Positions 36,712 through 45,698 of a DNA stretch of 64,000 nucleotides are shown one piece after another. The first letter of the stretch is position 1. Every line of letters begins with the position of its first letter. Made by a program: the position numbers and the translations under genes. The DNA is from Polyangiaceae bacterium. GTDB taxonomy: Bacteria; Myxococcota_A; Polyangia; Polyangiales; Polyangiaceae. The notes below the pieces were generated by a model that was given only the letters and a program-made list of their open reading frames with translations, did not search any database and was not told where the DNA came from. The stretch covers positions 1-64,000 of the forward strand of contig JABSRN010000067.1 of NCBI GenBank assembly GCA_013214025.1, written 5' to 3'.

Positions 36712-38481
36712 TTACAGTCGCCGCTCGCCGCTTTCGATTTCCGCGAACACTGCCGGACTCAGCGGAACGTAGGTTTTCGCCTTGGGATCGCAGACGAAGA
36801 GCGGGTCGCTCACCTTGGCAGGATCGAAGCCGCTCTTCTGAAGATCGACCTTCTTGAGCTTGAGCGTGCCTGTTTGATCGATTTCTTGGCTCAACCGAAC
36901 GAACAGCGGGCGAGCGTAACTCGGCAGGTCGGCAGCGGCTTTTTCGTAGAAAGCGGCTGCGTCAAAGTCTTCGCCCTCGCCCAATACGACGGCGGTCATG
37001 CCAGCGCGGCCATCCGCACCGGGCACTTTGACGCCGTAAACATTCGCGGTCACAACACCCGGCGCACCGTTGAGCACTTCTTCCACCTCTTGGGTGGCAA
37101 CGTTCTCGCCCTTCCATCGGAAGGTGTCTCCCAGGCGATCAACGAAGTAAAAATAACCGCCGGCGTCGCGGCTCAGCATGTCTCCGGTACGAAACCAAAC
37201 ATCGCCCTTGGCAAAGCCATCTCGTACCAGTTTCTTCTCGGAAGCCTTCTTGTCGACGTAGCCGTCAAACTGAATCGGTCCCTTACCGACACGGCTCAAA
37301 CACTCGCCGGGCTCACCGAAGTCACATTCAATCAATCGCCCCGAGCTATCGCGTACGAGCTCCGCTTCTTCCACGTCGTATTTTGCGACTCGTATGTTGT
37401 TGAACTGGAAGGGATTCGGCTTACCGATACTCCCTACTTTGCCAGACCGATTGATCAGGCTGACGTTGCCTTCCGTGGCCCCGTACATTTCAAAAACTTT
37501 GTCGATACCAAAACGAGAAGTGAACAGCTCCCACACATCGGGTCGCATACCTGCGCCGGCACACTTCCTGAGAAGGTGACTCTTGTCCATCGGCCCGGGC
37601 GGCTGCGCCAAGATGTAACGACAGAGCTCGCCAACATAGACAAACATCGTCGCATCGTGACGTCGAACATCGCTCAGGAATTCCGACGCGCTGAACTTGC
37701 GCCGTGTGGCAAAGGCGCCACCAGCACGCATGGCAACCGCGTAGCCCGCGAACTTGCTAAAGCCGTGGTACATCGGCATCGCACCGTAGATGGTGTCCGT
37801 CTCGCCGATGTCGAAGATGCCACCGAGGGCGATGCCTCCCATCGTGAACTTCATGTGCCGCACCAGAGCCGGCTTTGGAAAGCCTGTTGTGCCCGATGTG
37901 TAAATGTAGAGAAACAAGTCGGAGCCCGTCAGTGCCAGAACTGGCGGCTCTTTCTCGTCGGCCGACGCGATGGCACTATCCAGACTTTGAACGCCCGTGG
38001 GCAGATCCGCTCCAGCGCAGAAAATGGGGAACTCAGGTTGAGCGCCTAGGACCTGCTCAACGGTACTCGGCTCACAGATAGCCACTTTCGCGCCTGAGGT
38101 GCCCAACACATGTTTCATGCTCGAACCGGTGAGAAAATTGTTTACCAGCGCGCCGATGGCGCCCAGTTTCGCGCAGGCCATCTCCGCCATGAAGAATGCA
38201 GGGCAGTTGCTCATCACGATAGCCACTACGTCCCCGCGACCCACGCCCTCGCGGCTGAGCATATCGCAGTAGCGATTCACCCCGAGATTGAAGGCACCGT
38301 AGCTGAGCTCCTCTTCCTCGAATTTTAGGAAGGTACGATTGGGGTGAGCCTCCGCCTTTTCGACGATGAGTCGACCACAGGTGTCCTCGCCATCTGCCCC
38401 CGCGCGCTTCAGAGCGGAGGACATTTTGATGAACACAGGAAGTTCGCGAATATCACTGAGAGCCCAACTTAGTCGTTTCAT
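36712..38481 (-). CDS. Long-chain/very-long-chain acyl-CoA synthetase (FATP/FadD6-like)
   Basis: A 589-residue AMP-forming ligase that activates fatty or sterol-type acids to CoA thioesters. Motifs: the AMP-binding loop YIYTSGTTGFPKPALV, FEMYGATEGNVSLIN, the hinge region WFRTGDMLSRDAGGYFYFVDRLGDTFRWKGENVATQEVEEVL and GTLKLKKVDLQKSGFD. The N-terminal start MKRLSWALSDIRELP and the phrase GIALGGIFDIGETDTIYGAMPMYH are typical of the fatty acid transport protein branch (SLC27/FadD6). Divergent from the SDR gene at 38743, with 261 bases between. Confidence 0.9.
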   Translation of the reverse strand: MKRLSWALSDIRELPVFIKMSSALKRAGADGEDTCGRLIVEKAEAHPNRTFLKFEEEELSYGAFNLGVNRYCDMLSREGVGRGDVVAIVMSNCPAFFMAEMACAKLGAIGALVNNFLTGSSMKHVLGTSGAKVAICEPSTVEQVLGAQPEFPIFCAGADLPTGVQSLDSAIASADEKEPPVLALTGSDLFLYIYTSGTTGFPKPALVRHMKFTMGGIALGGIFDIGETDTIYGAMPMYHGFSKFAGYAVAMRAGGAFATRRKFSASEFLSDVRRHDATMFVYVGELCRYILAQPPGPMDKSHLLRKCAGAGMRPDVWELFTSRFGIDKVFEMYGATEGNVSLINRSGKVGSIGKPNPFQFNNIRVAKYDVEEAELVRDSSGRLIECDFGEPGECLSRVGKGPIQFDGYVDKKASEKKLVRDGFAKGDVWFRTGDMLSRDAGGYFYFVDRLGDTFRWKGENVATQEVEEVLNGAPGVVTANVYGVKVPGADGRAGMTAVVLGEGEDFDAAAFYEKAAADLPSYARPLFVRLSQEIDQTGTLKLKKVDLQKSGFDPAKVSDPLFVCDPKAKTYVPLSPAVFAEIESGERRL

Positions 38482-38742
38482 CGAGTTGCCTTTTCGTGGT
38501 CTGCGCCGATTTGTCTAGCTAGCGCCGCCAGGCCCGATGGTTCGGGCTCCGTGAGGCCGCTCTTGTCCCATAGATCCACGGCGCCCGGGGAAAATTTGCG
38601 TGCCCCGACGCTCTTGACGCGCACGGTCAACGACGACGCATTCAATCGACCGAATTCTAACTGGCCTGAGCGAAACTGTTTTCGCAACCGGACAATTATC
38701 TTCCGATCTGCAAAGCTCGCGTCCCACAGGAGTCAGCACGCC

Positions 38743-39555
38743 ATGGCCAAACTAGAGAACTACCAAGATCGCGTCGTCATCGTAACGGGAGCATCCAGTG
38801 GCATTGGACGTGAACTCGCCCGACAGCTGGCAGCCCGCGGTGCCACCGTCGCTTTGGTGGCACGCCGCACCGACCGATTGGACGAAGAAGTCTCCGCGAT
38901 TCGTAGCGCCGGCGGCAAGGCGTCGGCACATCCTTGCGATGTGTCCGACCGAACCGCAGTGAACCGCGTCTGTCAGGCCGTATTGAAGCTCTACGGTCGC
39001 ATCGATGTGCTCGTGAACAACGCGGGATACGGCCGGCACGTGTTGTTCAAGGACCACGAGGTCGAGGACATCGAACGTATGATGCAGACAAACTACATGG
39101 GGGTCGTCTACTGGATGAAGGCCGTGCTGCAACCAATGCGCGACCGAGGGGAAGGCTTCATCCTGAATTTTTCGAGCTTCGCAGGCGTCGTCTCGCAACC
39201 CGATGAATCCGCCTATTGCGCCACAAAATTTGCCATCGCCGGTCTCAGCGAATCCGTCTCTTACGAGCTTCGGCCCTTGAACATCCAGGTAAGTACGGCT
39301 TACCCCGTATTGGTCAAAACGGAGCTGTTCACTAACGAAGTCATGGCGCGCATGCCAAAGGAATCCCTCAATGGGTTTATGGATGTCGGTGACTTCGTAA
39401 AACAAACCCTGCACGAGTTCGAAAAGGGACAAATCAACATCCTGATCCCAAAGAGGTACGCGTGGGTCCAGAAGCTGAAGGCGCTGTTCCCTACAATGAT
39501 GGGCAACAAGATCAGTGCCGTGAAGTTAGAGGGCTTACCCGACGTCACTAGCTAA
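38743..39555 (+). CDS. Short-chain dehydrogenase/reductase
   Basis: A 270-residue NAD(P)-dependent oxidoreductase. The Rossmann motif TGASSGIG, the structural VLVNNAGYGRH, the catalytic Ser in LNFSSFAG and YCATKFAIAGLSES (YxxxK) are all present. The ATG at 38743 follows CAGGAGT and starts MAKLENYQDRVVIVTGA, as expected; the longer upstream frame is not supported. The divergent partner is a very-long-chain acyl-CoA synthetase, so a lipid substrate is likely. The specific reaction cannot be read. Confidence 0.9.
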   Translation: MAKLENYQDRVVIVTGASSGIGRELARQLAARGATVALVARRTDRLDEEVSAIRSAGGKASAHPCDVSDRTAVNRVCQAVLKLYGRIDVLVNNAGYGRHVLFKDHEVEDIERMMQTNYMGVVYWMKAVLQPMRDRGEGFILNFSSFAGVVSQPDESAYCATKFAIAGLSESVSYELRPLNIQVSTAYPVLVKTELFTNEVMARMPKESLNGFMDVGDFVKQTLHEFEKGQINILIPKRYAWVQKLKALFPTMMGNKISAVKLEGLPDVTS

Positions 39556-39887
39556 AGCCGCTAGGGCGGGCGACGGGCATACCAGCCGTCGCCATCCAGC
39601 GCGTCGACCACCGCGACGGCGCGCCGTTAAGGAATGACGCTCCCGATCGCGTAGTCGTGCACGATGCAAATTCACCAGATCGGAGGTGTGGGAATCGTCG
39701 GCATGAGCCGCTCGCTATATCCCGGGTGCCGCAGCCCCCGCCTGCGCGACTGAAGCTTGGACAGCCTGACCCATTTTCGAACGGACGAGCTCGGCGTTCT
39801 TCGACTTCAAAATCCAAGTCTAAATAACTACGCTACAGGTCGTTTCGCCCTAGGAGGCCGGGCGCCTGATGGCGCGGGTTAGTGGTA
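39556..39887. other. Intergenic region without recognised feature
   Basis: No credible coding frame or RNA gene was seen in these 332 bases between the SDR stop and the start of the broken STAS-like gene. Confidence 0.5.
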
Positions 39888-40434
39888 GTGAACCAAGCCA
39901 GAGCAGTCCCCCAAGATAATGGTCCGCTAATCATCGGAGTCGATGAAGCGGGTCTGCGCGCAGAGTGGAAGAACATATTCATCAGTTGTCCGCACGGCGA
40001 CAACACGGCGACAACACGGCGACAACGGAGCTGATTGATTTCGTCGTCCGCGTGCCCGCACCTGTCGGCGTGCTGATCTCTTGGTGGAGCCTCAGACGCT
40101 CGTGCCCGACGCCGAGTGCCGCTCAGCGATTCAGCGCTTCCTGAAAACTCCAACCGCCAATGTGGGAGCGTGCGTAGTGCTGGTGCACGCCAAGGGCTTT
40201 CTCGGAAGCGCCCGGCTGAGCGTTGGCTCGACAATCCTAGACGCGGTCGATGCGCGAACATCAGTCCTTCAATCGCCGCTGTCGGCAGCCAAGCGCCTGA
40301 TTGAAACAGTGGCTCCCGAACATACGACGGCTGTAGAGCTGACGGGAATCATCGGCGAGTTGTGCGAGACCGATTTTGCGCCAAGAGGCTCACCAGCGAG
40401 CCAAAACTTCGATTCCTACGGCCCACGCCACTAA
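39888..40434 (+). pseudogene. Broken paralogue of the STAS-like gene at 40576
   Basis: Reading from a GTG at 39888, the translation VDEAGLRAEWKNIFISCP aligns with VADEAATRAEWSNIFFIQP of the next gene. The frame breaks at three tandem 11-base repeats (39994 to 40026) and resumes one frame over as ELIDFVVRVPAPVGVLIS, matching EIALFARRCGRRVNVVIVID. A second break near 40078 leads into VEPQTLVPDAECRSAIQRF, matching DPGAPIPDTAPRMAIQAL, and it then runs to the stop at 40434. Removing one 11-base unit repairs the first break. Two lesions make this a pseudogene rather than one sequencing error. Confidence 0.75.
39994..40026. repeat. Three tandem 11-base repeats
   Basis: ACGGCGACAAC three times without mismatch. 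Eleven is not a multiple of three, so a gain of one unit shifts the reading frame; it sits exactly at the first break of the STAS-like pseudogene. Confidence 0.9.
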
Positions 40435-40575
40435 TCTGAGGACCCAGCGCCGAGAGCCGGGAGTTCTGCGAAACTGAGCTTGGCTATGGCGAAGCGATTT
40501 GCCCACTACGAACGGGAAGCACGTAGCCTAATTCGCAGGATCATTTGGCTCTCCCATCATGTTAGAGTCCCCGCT

Positions 40576-41196
40576 GTGAAGTCAGCGCCTCCCAAGACCA
40601 TCGTTGCCGATGAGGCTGCCACTCGTGCAGAGTGGAGCAATATCTTCTTCATCCAACCCATCGGCCAATGTTCCGTCCGGCACGTCAACGAGGTCGAAGG
40701 AGAAATCGCGCTATTTGCCCGACGCTGCGGCCGCCGCGTCAACGTCGTGATTGTTATCGACCCCGGGGCACCCATTCCGGACACCGCGCCCCGGATGGCG
40801 ATTCAGGCGCTCATGCGCAATCGCGAGTTGGATATCGCTTCGACGGTGTTGCTTGTGCGCGCCGAGGGCTTTGTCGGAAGCGCGTTGTTGAGCGTCGGCG
40901 CCGCCATTTTTGGCGGCCTCGGCCTGAAAACTTTGGTTACCCGCAACAGCTCGCAGGCGGCCTCCCGGATCATGGACAGCCCGGTTCCCCCCGACGCACA
41001 GGAACCGGAACTCAAGTGCGTTATCGACGAGCTCGGCCAGGACCGCGCCAGCTCCCAGATGACAGCCAGTTTCCGCGCAGCCGTCGAATCGCCCGCTTCG
41101 CGACGGGCAGCCGGACCGGGTCGCGCGTGGACTGACGCTCGGAGCCAATCCGTCAGAACGGGCCGCCGCGCCGCTAACCGGCTCATGGGCCGGTAG
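40576..41196 (+). CDS. STAS-like protein, intact paralogue
   Basis: About 206 residues. The GTG start is chosen because the broken paralogue before it begins at the matching GTG; longer starts at 40480 (TTG) and 40486 (ATG) exist. The alternating beta/alpha pattern (VNVVIVIDPGAPIPDTAPRM, DIASTVLLVRAEGFVGSALLS, GGLGLKTLVTRNSSQAASRI) resembles SpoIIAA/STAS-like domains found in myxobacteria, which bind partners or small ligands. The last 50 residues are Arg/Ala/Ser rich and probably disordered. No assigned function; a regulatory role is possible. Confidence 0.55.
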   Translation: MKSAPPKTIVADEAATRAEWSNIFFIQPIGQCSVRHVNEVEGEIALFARRCGRRVNVVIVIDPGAPIPDTAPRMAIQALMRNRELDIASTVLLVRAEGFVGSALLSVGAAIFGGLGLKTLVTRNSSQAASRIMDSPVPPDAQEPELKCVIDELGQDRASSQMTASFRAAVESPASRRAAGPGRAWTDARSQSVRTGRRAANRLMGR

Positions 41197-41547
41197 CCAG
41201 GCGCTCTCCCCGCGGCGCTGAACCGACGGGCGCGTTCTCAATTGGCATATCGGCCCGCGATCCAGCTGCCTGACGACTTGCCCTGAACCCCGAAAAACGG
41301 AGACCTGCACGCAGTCCCAGTACTGCCGGGAGGTCCCCGCAAAGTCCCGGTTTTTCTTGCCTTGAGCCCCCTGGGCCCTATAAATCTGACGCCCCGTCAG
41401 GTGTACCTCCTTGAGGACGGCACGGCGCCCATACAGTCGAAGCTCGCGGGACCGCGGGACCGCGACGGAACGCTTTGAGGCCGGCGGGAAATGTGGTGAG
41501 TAAGCCGCGCCCAATCTGCGGCAACAGCAAGGAACCCGGAAGATCCC
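41197..41547. other. Regulatory region of the catabolic operon
   Basis: 351 bases with no gene. It holds the palindromic operator described at 41382 and, before it, an imperfect long inverted repeat (GAAAAACGGAGACC near 41294 with GTCCCGGTTTTTC near 41345), perhaps a weak terminator of the upstream gene. Confidence 0.5.
41382..41404. promoter_or_regulatory. Operator-like palindrome, site A
   Basis: AAATCTGAC-GCCCC-GTCAGGTGT: two nine-base half-sites, core ATCTGAC/GTCAGGT with one mismatch, five-base spacer. It lies 144 bases before the MaoC-type gene. The same design occurs at 49784 and 63884. Probable binding site for the TetR protein encoded at 47509. Confidence 0.65.
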
Positions 41548-42705
41548 ATGAGCGAAGAGAAACTAGATACGTCGGATGTAGATCGCTGGCTCGGAGTGCC
41601 ATTGGGTGGCGGACACCTGATTGAGCCCATCGCCAAGAACGACATCCGTCGTTGGACCCAGGGCATGCAGAACCCGAACCCGCTCTACTTCGACCGTGAC
41701 TACGCGGCCGAGAGTCGCTTCGGCGAGATCGTCGCGCCCCAGTCCTTTGGTGTTTGCACCAGCGACACCCATGGAGCTGGCCCGGCGATCCAGGGACTCA
41801 TCGAGGGATCCCACATGCTCTTCGGCGGTGACGAGTGGTGGTTCTACGGACCCATCATCCGCCCCGGCGACAAGATCCGCCTCGAACGCATGCTCTACGA
41901 CTACAAGGTGCGCGACACCTCCTTCGCCGGCGAGACCATGTTCGCCCGCGGAGACACGACCTACATCAACCAGCGCGGTGAGGTCGTGTGCAAGCAGCGC
42001 TCCACCTCGATCCGCTACGTCGTCGAGTGGGCCTCCAAGCGCGCCAAGTTCGAGGAAGGCAGCGAATTTGAGCCCGAGTGGACCGACGACCAGATCGAAG
42101 AGATCGAGTCCACGCGCATGAAGTACTTCAAGGACTTCCAGGCGCTAGGTCACAAGAAGCGCTTGAACGTCAAAGTCGGCGACAAACTTCTCAGCCGCCC
42201 CATCGGTCCCCATACCGTGGCGACCTTCACCACCGAGTGGCGCTCCTTCATGAACGCTGTTTGGGGTGCCTTCGAGCAGGATGGCAAGGCCAACTCCGTA
42301 CTTGAAAGCGGCTGGCTCAAAGAGATGAGCAAGGATCTAGACGCCGCCAAGATCGACCCGGCAGAAAAGGACGGCCTCTACAAGGGCCCGTCCCGCGGTC
42401 ATACCCAGGCCCGCTACGCCAAGCTCATCGGCATGCCCCGAGGCTACGGCTACGGCGCGAGCATGTGCTCTTGGCTGCTCGACTACGTGGGCAACTGGGC
42501 CGGCGAGCACGGCTACATCGTGCACACGAAATTCCCCTACATGGCCCCCGCCCTCACCGGCGACGTGACCTTCCTCGACGGCGAAGTCATCGAAGTGACT
42601 CCAGGCGACGACGAAATCATCGCTAAGGTTCGCGTCATCATGACCAACCAAGACAAGAAGAAGATGGCCGACGGCGTCGCCACCGTTCGATTGCCGAAAG
42701 AGTAA
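41548..42705 (+). CDS. MaoC/FAS1-type double hot-dog dehydratase
   Basis: A 385-residue protein probably hydrating or dehydrating enoyl-CoA / 3-hydroxyacyl-CoA. The first half carries a hot-dog start NDIRRWTQGMQNPNPLYFDRDYA and IVAPQSFGVC, as in MaoC N-terminal (FAS1-like dehydratase) domains, followed by a long helix; the second half is another hot-dog domain (HTQARYAKLIGMPRGYGYGA, FPYMAPALTGDVTFLDGEVI). A two-domain form is common where one half is catalytic. It is first of five close genes of a putative catabolic operon, 12 bases before the ligase gene. ATG start preceded by GGAAGATCCC. Confidence 0.82.
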   Translation: MSEEKLDTSDVDRWLGVPLGGGHLIEPIAKNDIRRWTQGMQNPNPLYFDRDYAAESRFGEIVAPQSFGVCTSDTHGAGPAIQGLIEGSHMLFGGDEWWFYGPIIRPGDKIRLERMLYDYKVRDTSFAGETMFARGDTTYINQRGEVVCKQRSTSIRYVVEWASKRAKFEEGSEFEPEWTDDQIEEIESTRMKYFKDFQALGHKKRLNVKVGDKLLSRPIGPHTVATFTTEWRSFMNAVWGAFEQDGKANSVLESGWLKEMSKDLDAAKIDPAEKDGLYKGPSRGHTQARYAKLIGMPRGYGYGASMCSWLLDYVGNWAGEHGYIVHTKFPYMAPALTGDVTFLDGEVIEVTPGDDEIIAKVRVIMTNQDKKKMADGVATVRLPKE

Positions 42706-42717
42706 GGGGACAACAGC

Positions 42718-44388
42718 ATGGCAGAGGCAACCGAGATCGATAATGAGCGACTCACTATGGGTCGTTTTCTCACCGAGATTGCGGATGAGTTTGGCGAGAG
42801 CTGCGCCATTCGCTTTAACAGAGAGGACATCAGTTACATCGAACTCCAGAGCCGTAGCCGTGCTTTAGCCAAGGCACTGGTAGCCGCGGGCGTCGTCAAA
42901 GGCGCCCGCGTTGCCGTGCAAATGGCGAATCGCCCCGAATGGGCGGTCGCCTCCTTTGCGACGGGATTGATCGGGGCCGTATTGGTTCCGATCAACACCT
43001 TCGCCACCAGCGAAGAGCGCGACTACATCCTGCGCCACAGCGATGCTTCCTTGCTCATCGTGCAGCCTCAGCTGCTCAAGCACCGCTACCTCGAATCCCT
43101 GTTGACGGACCACCCGAGCATTTGCGAGGTCCCCGCGGGTCAACTCTACCTCAACGCGCTACCCCAACTGCGGCGTGTGGTGTGTCTAGAAGCCGGACAA
43201 GGCACAGTCGCCGACTACGACAGCTTCATCGAAGCCGGCGCCACGGTACCGGACGCGATCATCGACGAGATGTCCTCCGAGATGCATCCGATGGATGATT
43301 GTTGCATCATCTATACGAGCGGCACGACGTCGAATCCTAAGGGAGTTCTGCACGCCCACCGCGCGCCTGTTCTCCAGGGCCACCGCTTCGCTGAACTCGT
43401 ATTGTTCACGACCGAAGACCGGCTCTACACCAGCTACCCCTTCTTCTGGACTGCCGGCATGGCGATGAGCCTGATGGCGCCGTTGGCGAAGGGCACCAAG
43501 CTGATTCTGCAAGAGGTCTTCAATCCTGAAGAGGCCCTGCTCGCCATCGAGCAAGAGAAGGTCACGTGTATTCACGCCTGGCCCCACCAGCACAAAGCCC
43601 TGGGCGAGCACCCGAGCTGCAAGGAACGGGATCTGACTTCCCTCGTGAAGCTCGACGCCTTCAGCGCACTGAAGCCCTACGCCGGAATCAAAGACGACAA
43701 CTACGGGGTGCACGGCTCCGCCTACGGACTGACCGAGACCTTCACCATCGCGAGCATGACGAAGGCAGACGCCGACGCCAGCATCCGCGAGAAGACCACG
43801 GGCCTGCCGCTCTACGGCAACATCTTCCGAATTGTCGATCCCGATAGCGGCGAGCGGCTACCCCAAGGCAAAGAAGGCGAGATCACCCTCAAGGGCCTCA
43901 GCTTCATGCGCGGCTACTACAAACGTCTGCCGGAAGACTACTTGGACGACGACGGCTTCTTCCACACCCAGGACGGCGGCTTCATCGATGATGATGGCTA
44001 CCTGCACTGGACGGGGCGCATCTCCAGCATGATCAAGACCGGTGGCGCCAACGTGTCGCCGCTTGAGATCGAGAACGCCGCTGGCAAAATGCCCGAGCTA
44101 CGCGTGGGCCTGCCTGTGGGTATCAGCCACCCCATCATGGGTCAGGTGATCGTACTCTGCGCGCTGAAGACCGCCGGCGCCGACACCGATGAGGCCCGTG
44201 TTCGCGCCTTCCTCAAGCAGCATCTCGCCGCCTACAAGCTTCCCAAGTGTGTTCTCTTTTTCAAAGAGGACGAGCTCAGCTTTACCGGCAGCGCGAAAAT
44301 TCAGGTCGGCCCCCTGCGGGAAGCCGCCATCGCTCGGCTCAAGAGCGAAAACATCACCATCGACGACCACAACTACGGAAGCGCCTGA
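42718..44388 (+). CDS. AMP-forming acyl-CoA ligase
   Basis: A 556-residue ligase of the ANL superfamily activating an acid to its CoA ester. Motifs: IIYTSGTTSNPKGVLHAH (AMP loop), HGSAYGLTETFTIAS, GFFHTQDGGFIDDDGYLHWTGRI, then ISSMIKTGGANVSPLEIENA and FTGSAKIQVGPLRE with the usual C-terminal lysine. Its substrate is presumably the entry acid of the pathway; the neighbours suggest a cyclic or aromatic acid, which is inference. Twelve bases separate it from the MaoC gene, and the thiolase follows after 54 bases. Confidence 0.9.
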   Translation: MAEATEIDNERLTMGRFLTEIADEFGESCAIRFNREDISYIELQSRSRALAKALVAAGVVKGARVAVQMANRPEWAVASFATGLIGAVLVPINTFATSEERDYILRHSDASLLIVQPQLLKHRYLESLLTDHPSICEVPAGQLYLNALPQLRRVVCLEAGQGTVADYDSFIEAGATVPDAIIDEMSSEMHPMDDCCIIYTSGTTSNPKGVLHAHRAPVLQGHRFAELVLFTTEDRLYTSYPFFWTAGMAMSLMAPLAKGTKLILQEVFNPEEALLAIEQEKVTCIHAWPHQHKALGEHPSCKERDLTSLVKLDAFSALKPYAGIKDDNYGVHGSAYGLTETFTIASMTKADADASIREKTTGLPLYGNIFRIVDPDSGERLPQGKEGEITLKGLSFMRGYYKRLPEDYLDDDGFFHTQDGGFIDDDGYLHWTGRISSMIKTGGANVSPLEIENAAGKMPELRVGLPVGISHPIMGQVIVLCALKTAGADTDEARVRAFLKQHLAAYKLPKCVLFFKEDELSFTGSAKIQVGPLREAAIARLKSENITIDDHNYGSA

Positions 44389-44442
44389 GCGCGTTCCTCC
44401 CCCCACGTTATCGCCGGCAATCCCGGCCCCTGGAGACCCTCC

Positions 44443-45600
44443 ATGAATCCCGAAGCTATCCGAGATAAAGCCGCCATCGTAGGAGTGGGTTGTTGCAAGT
44501 TCGGTGAGAACTGGGACAAGGGCCCCGAAGACATGATCGTCGAAGCGACCTTTGAAGCCTACAAAGACGCCGGCATCGACGAGCCCCAGAAGCAAATCGA
44601 CGCCGTGTTTTGCGGCAGTGTGTACCCGTCTCGCGGAACGGCCGAGGTCGCCGAGTCTTTGAAGTTGTTCGACCGCCCGATCAGCATGGCGCAGAACTAT
44701 TGCGCCACCGGCACGGACGCTCTGCGTTTGGGCGCTATGAGCATCGCCGCTGGCATGTACGACACCGTGTTGGTGGTCGGATACGACAAGCCGAAGGACC
44801 GCGGCGTCTCCGGACCCACCGTCAACATGACCACCGTGCGCGGTCTCCCCCAGACACCCGCCGGCTGGTTCGCCCTGTGTGCAGCGAAGTACTTCGACAC
44901 CTACGGCCTCACTCGAGAGCATCTCGCCAAGATCGCCGTGAAGAACCATCACAACGGCACGCTCGCTCCCAAGAGCATGTTGAAAAAGGAAATCACCGTA
45001 GACGACGTGATCAACGCCCGCATGATCTCCTGGCCCTTCGGTCTGTACGACTGCGCCGCTCAGTCTGATGGAGCCGCCGCCGTCGTCCTCAGCAAGACGT
45101 CCTTGGCGAAAAACTTTCGGGATGACTACATATTGGTCAAAGGCGTCGAAATCAGCCTCTCCCCCAATCCCCAGACGGATCCCAACTTCGATTTCCTCGC
45201 TTGGAAACCCACCATTCAGTGCGCCAAGATGGTGTACGCCCAGGCCGGCATCAGTGACCCTATGAAGGAGATCAGCCTCAGCCAGGTGCATGACTGCTTC
45301 ACCCTGACCGAACTGCTGACCTACGAAGATCTCGGTCTGATCCCCAAAGGCTCCGGCAAAGAGCACGTGGAGAGCGGCACCTTCGAGCTGACCGGCGAAC
45401 ACCCGGTCAACACGGACGGCGGTCTCAAGACCTTTGGTCACCCCACCGGCGCTACCGGCGTGCGCATGATTTACGAGAACGTGCTGCAGCTCCGCGGAGA
45501 GGCCGGCGCACGCCAAGTAAAGGACGCCACGGTCGCTCTTTCGCACAACATTGGTGGTGCTCCCCAAGCTTGCGGCATCGCGATCATCGCGACTCCCTAG
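44443..45600 (+). CDS. Thiolase / SCP-x type acyl-CoA C-acyltransferase
   Basis: A 385-residue thiolase-fold enzyme. Cys87 in NYCATGTDAL is in the position of the nucleophile; GHPTGATGVRM carries the catalytic His and LSHNIGGAPQACG the second Cys region. The lineage is that of lipid-transfer or sterol-carrier-protein-x thiolases (VGVGCCKFGENWDKGPEDMI), members of which work on branched or steroid side chains, or as aldolases. No DUF35 partner gene is adjacent, which argues for ordinary thiolytic cleavage. Together with the MaoC hydratase and ligase it forms a beta-oxidation-like set. Confidence 0.88.
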   Translation: MNPEAIRDKAAIVGVGCCKFGENWDKGPEDMIVEATFEAYKDAGIDEPQKQIDAVFCGSVYPSRGTAEVAESLKLFDRPISMAQNYCATGTDALRLGAMSIAAGMYDTVLVVGYDKPKDRGVSGPTVNMTTVRGLPQTPAGWFALCAAKYFDTYGLTREHLAKIAVKNHHNGTLAPKSMLKKEITVDDVINARMISWPFGLYDCAAQSDGAAAVVLSKTSLAKNFRDDYILVKGVEISLSPNPQTDPNFDFLAWKPTIQCAKMVYAQAGISDPMKEISLSQVHDCFTLTELLTYEDLGLIPKGSGKEHVESGTFELTGEHPVNTDGGLKTFGHPTGATGVRMIYENVLQLRGEAGARQVKDATVALSHNIGGAPQACGIAIIATP

Positions 45601-45698
45601 ACTGCGCCCTTAGAATACGGCCCGGGCTCACCATGCCCGACGTCTCAGACGACGCCCCGACCCGAACCCGAAGCAAATAGCGAACCACAGGAACCAAA

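Noticed and set aside
36652-38049. A 465-residue forward frame opposite the acyl-CoA synthetase
   Set aside because: Antisense frame without motifs in a GC-rich gene; the reverse product is a complete ligase with all motifs.
41290-41356. A rho-independent terminator upstream of the catabolic operon
   Set aside because: The inverted repeat with TTTTT is long but has gaps and mismatches, so it was left as a remark only.
44098-45567. A 489-residue reverse frame opposite the thiolase
   Set aside because: Same effect of codon bias in GC-rich DNA; the forward gene has a complete thiolase active site.
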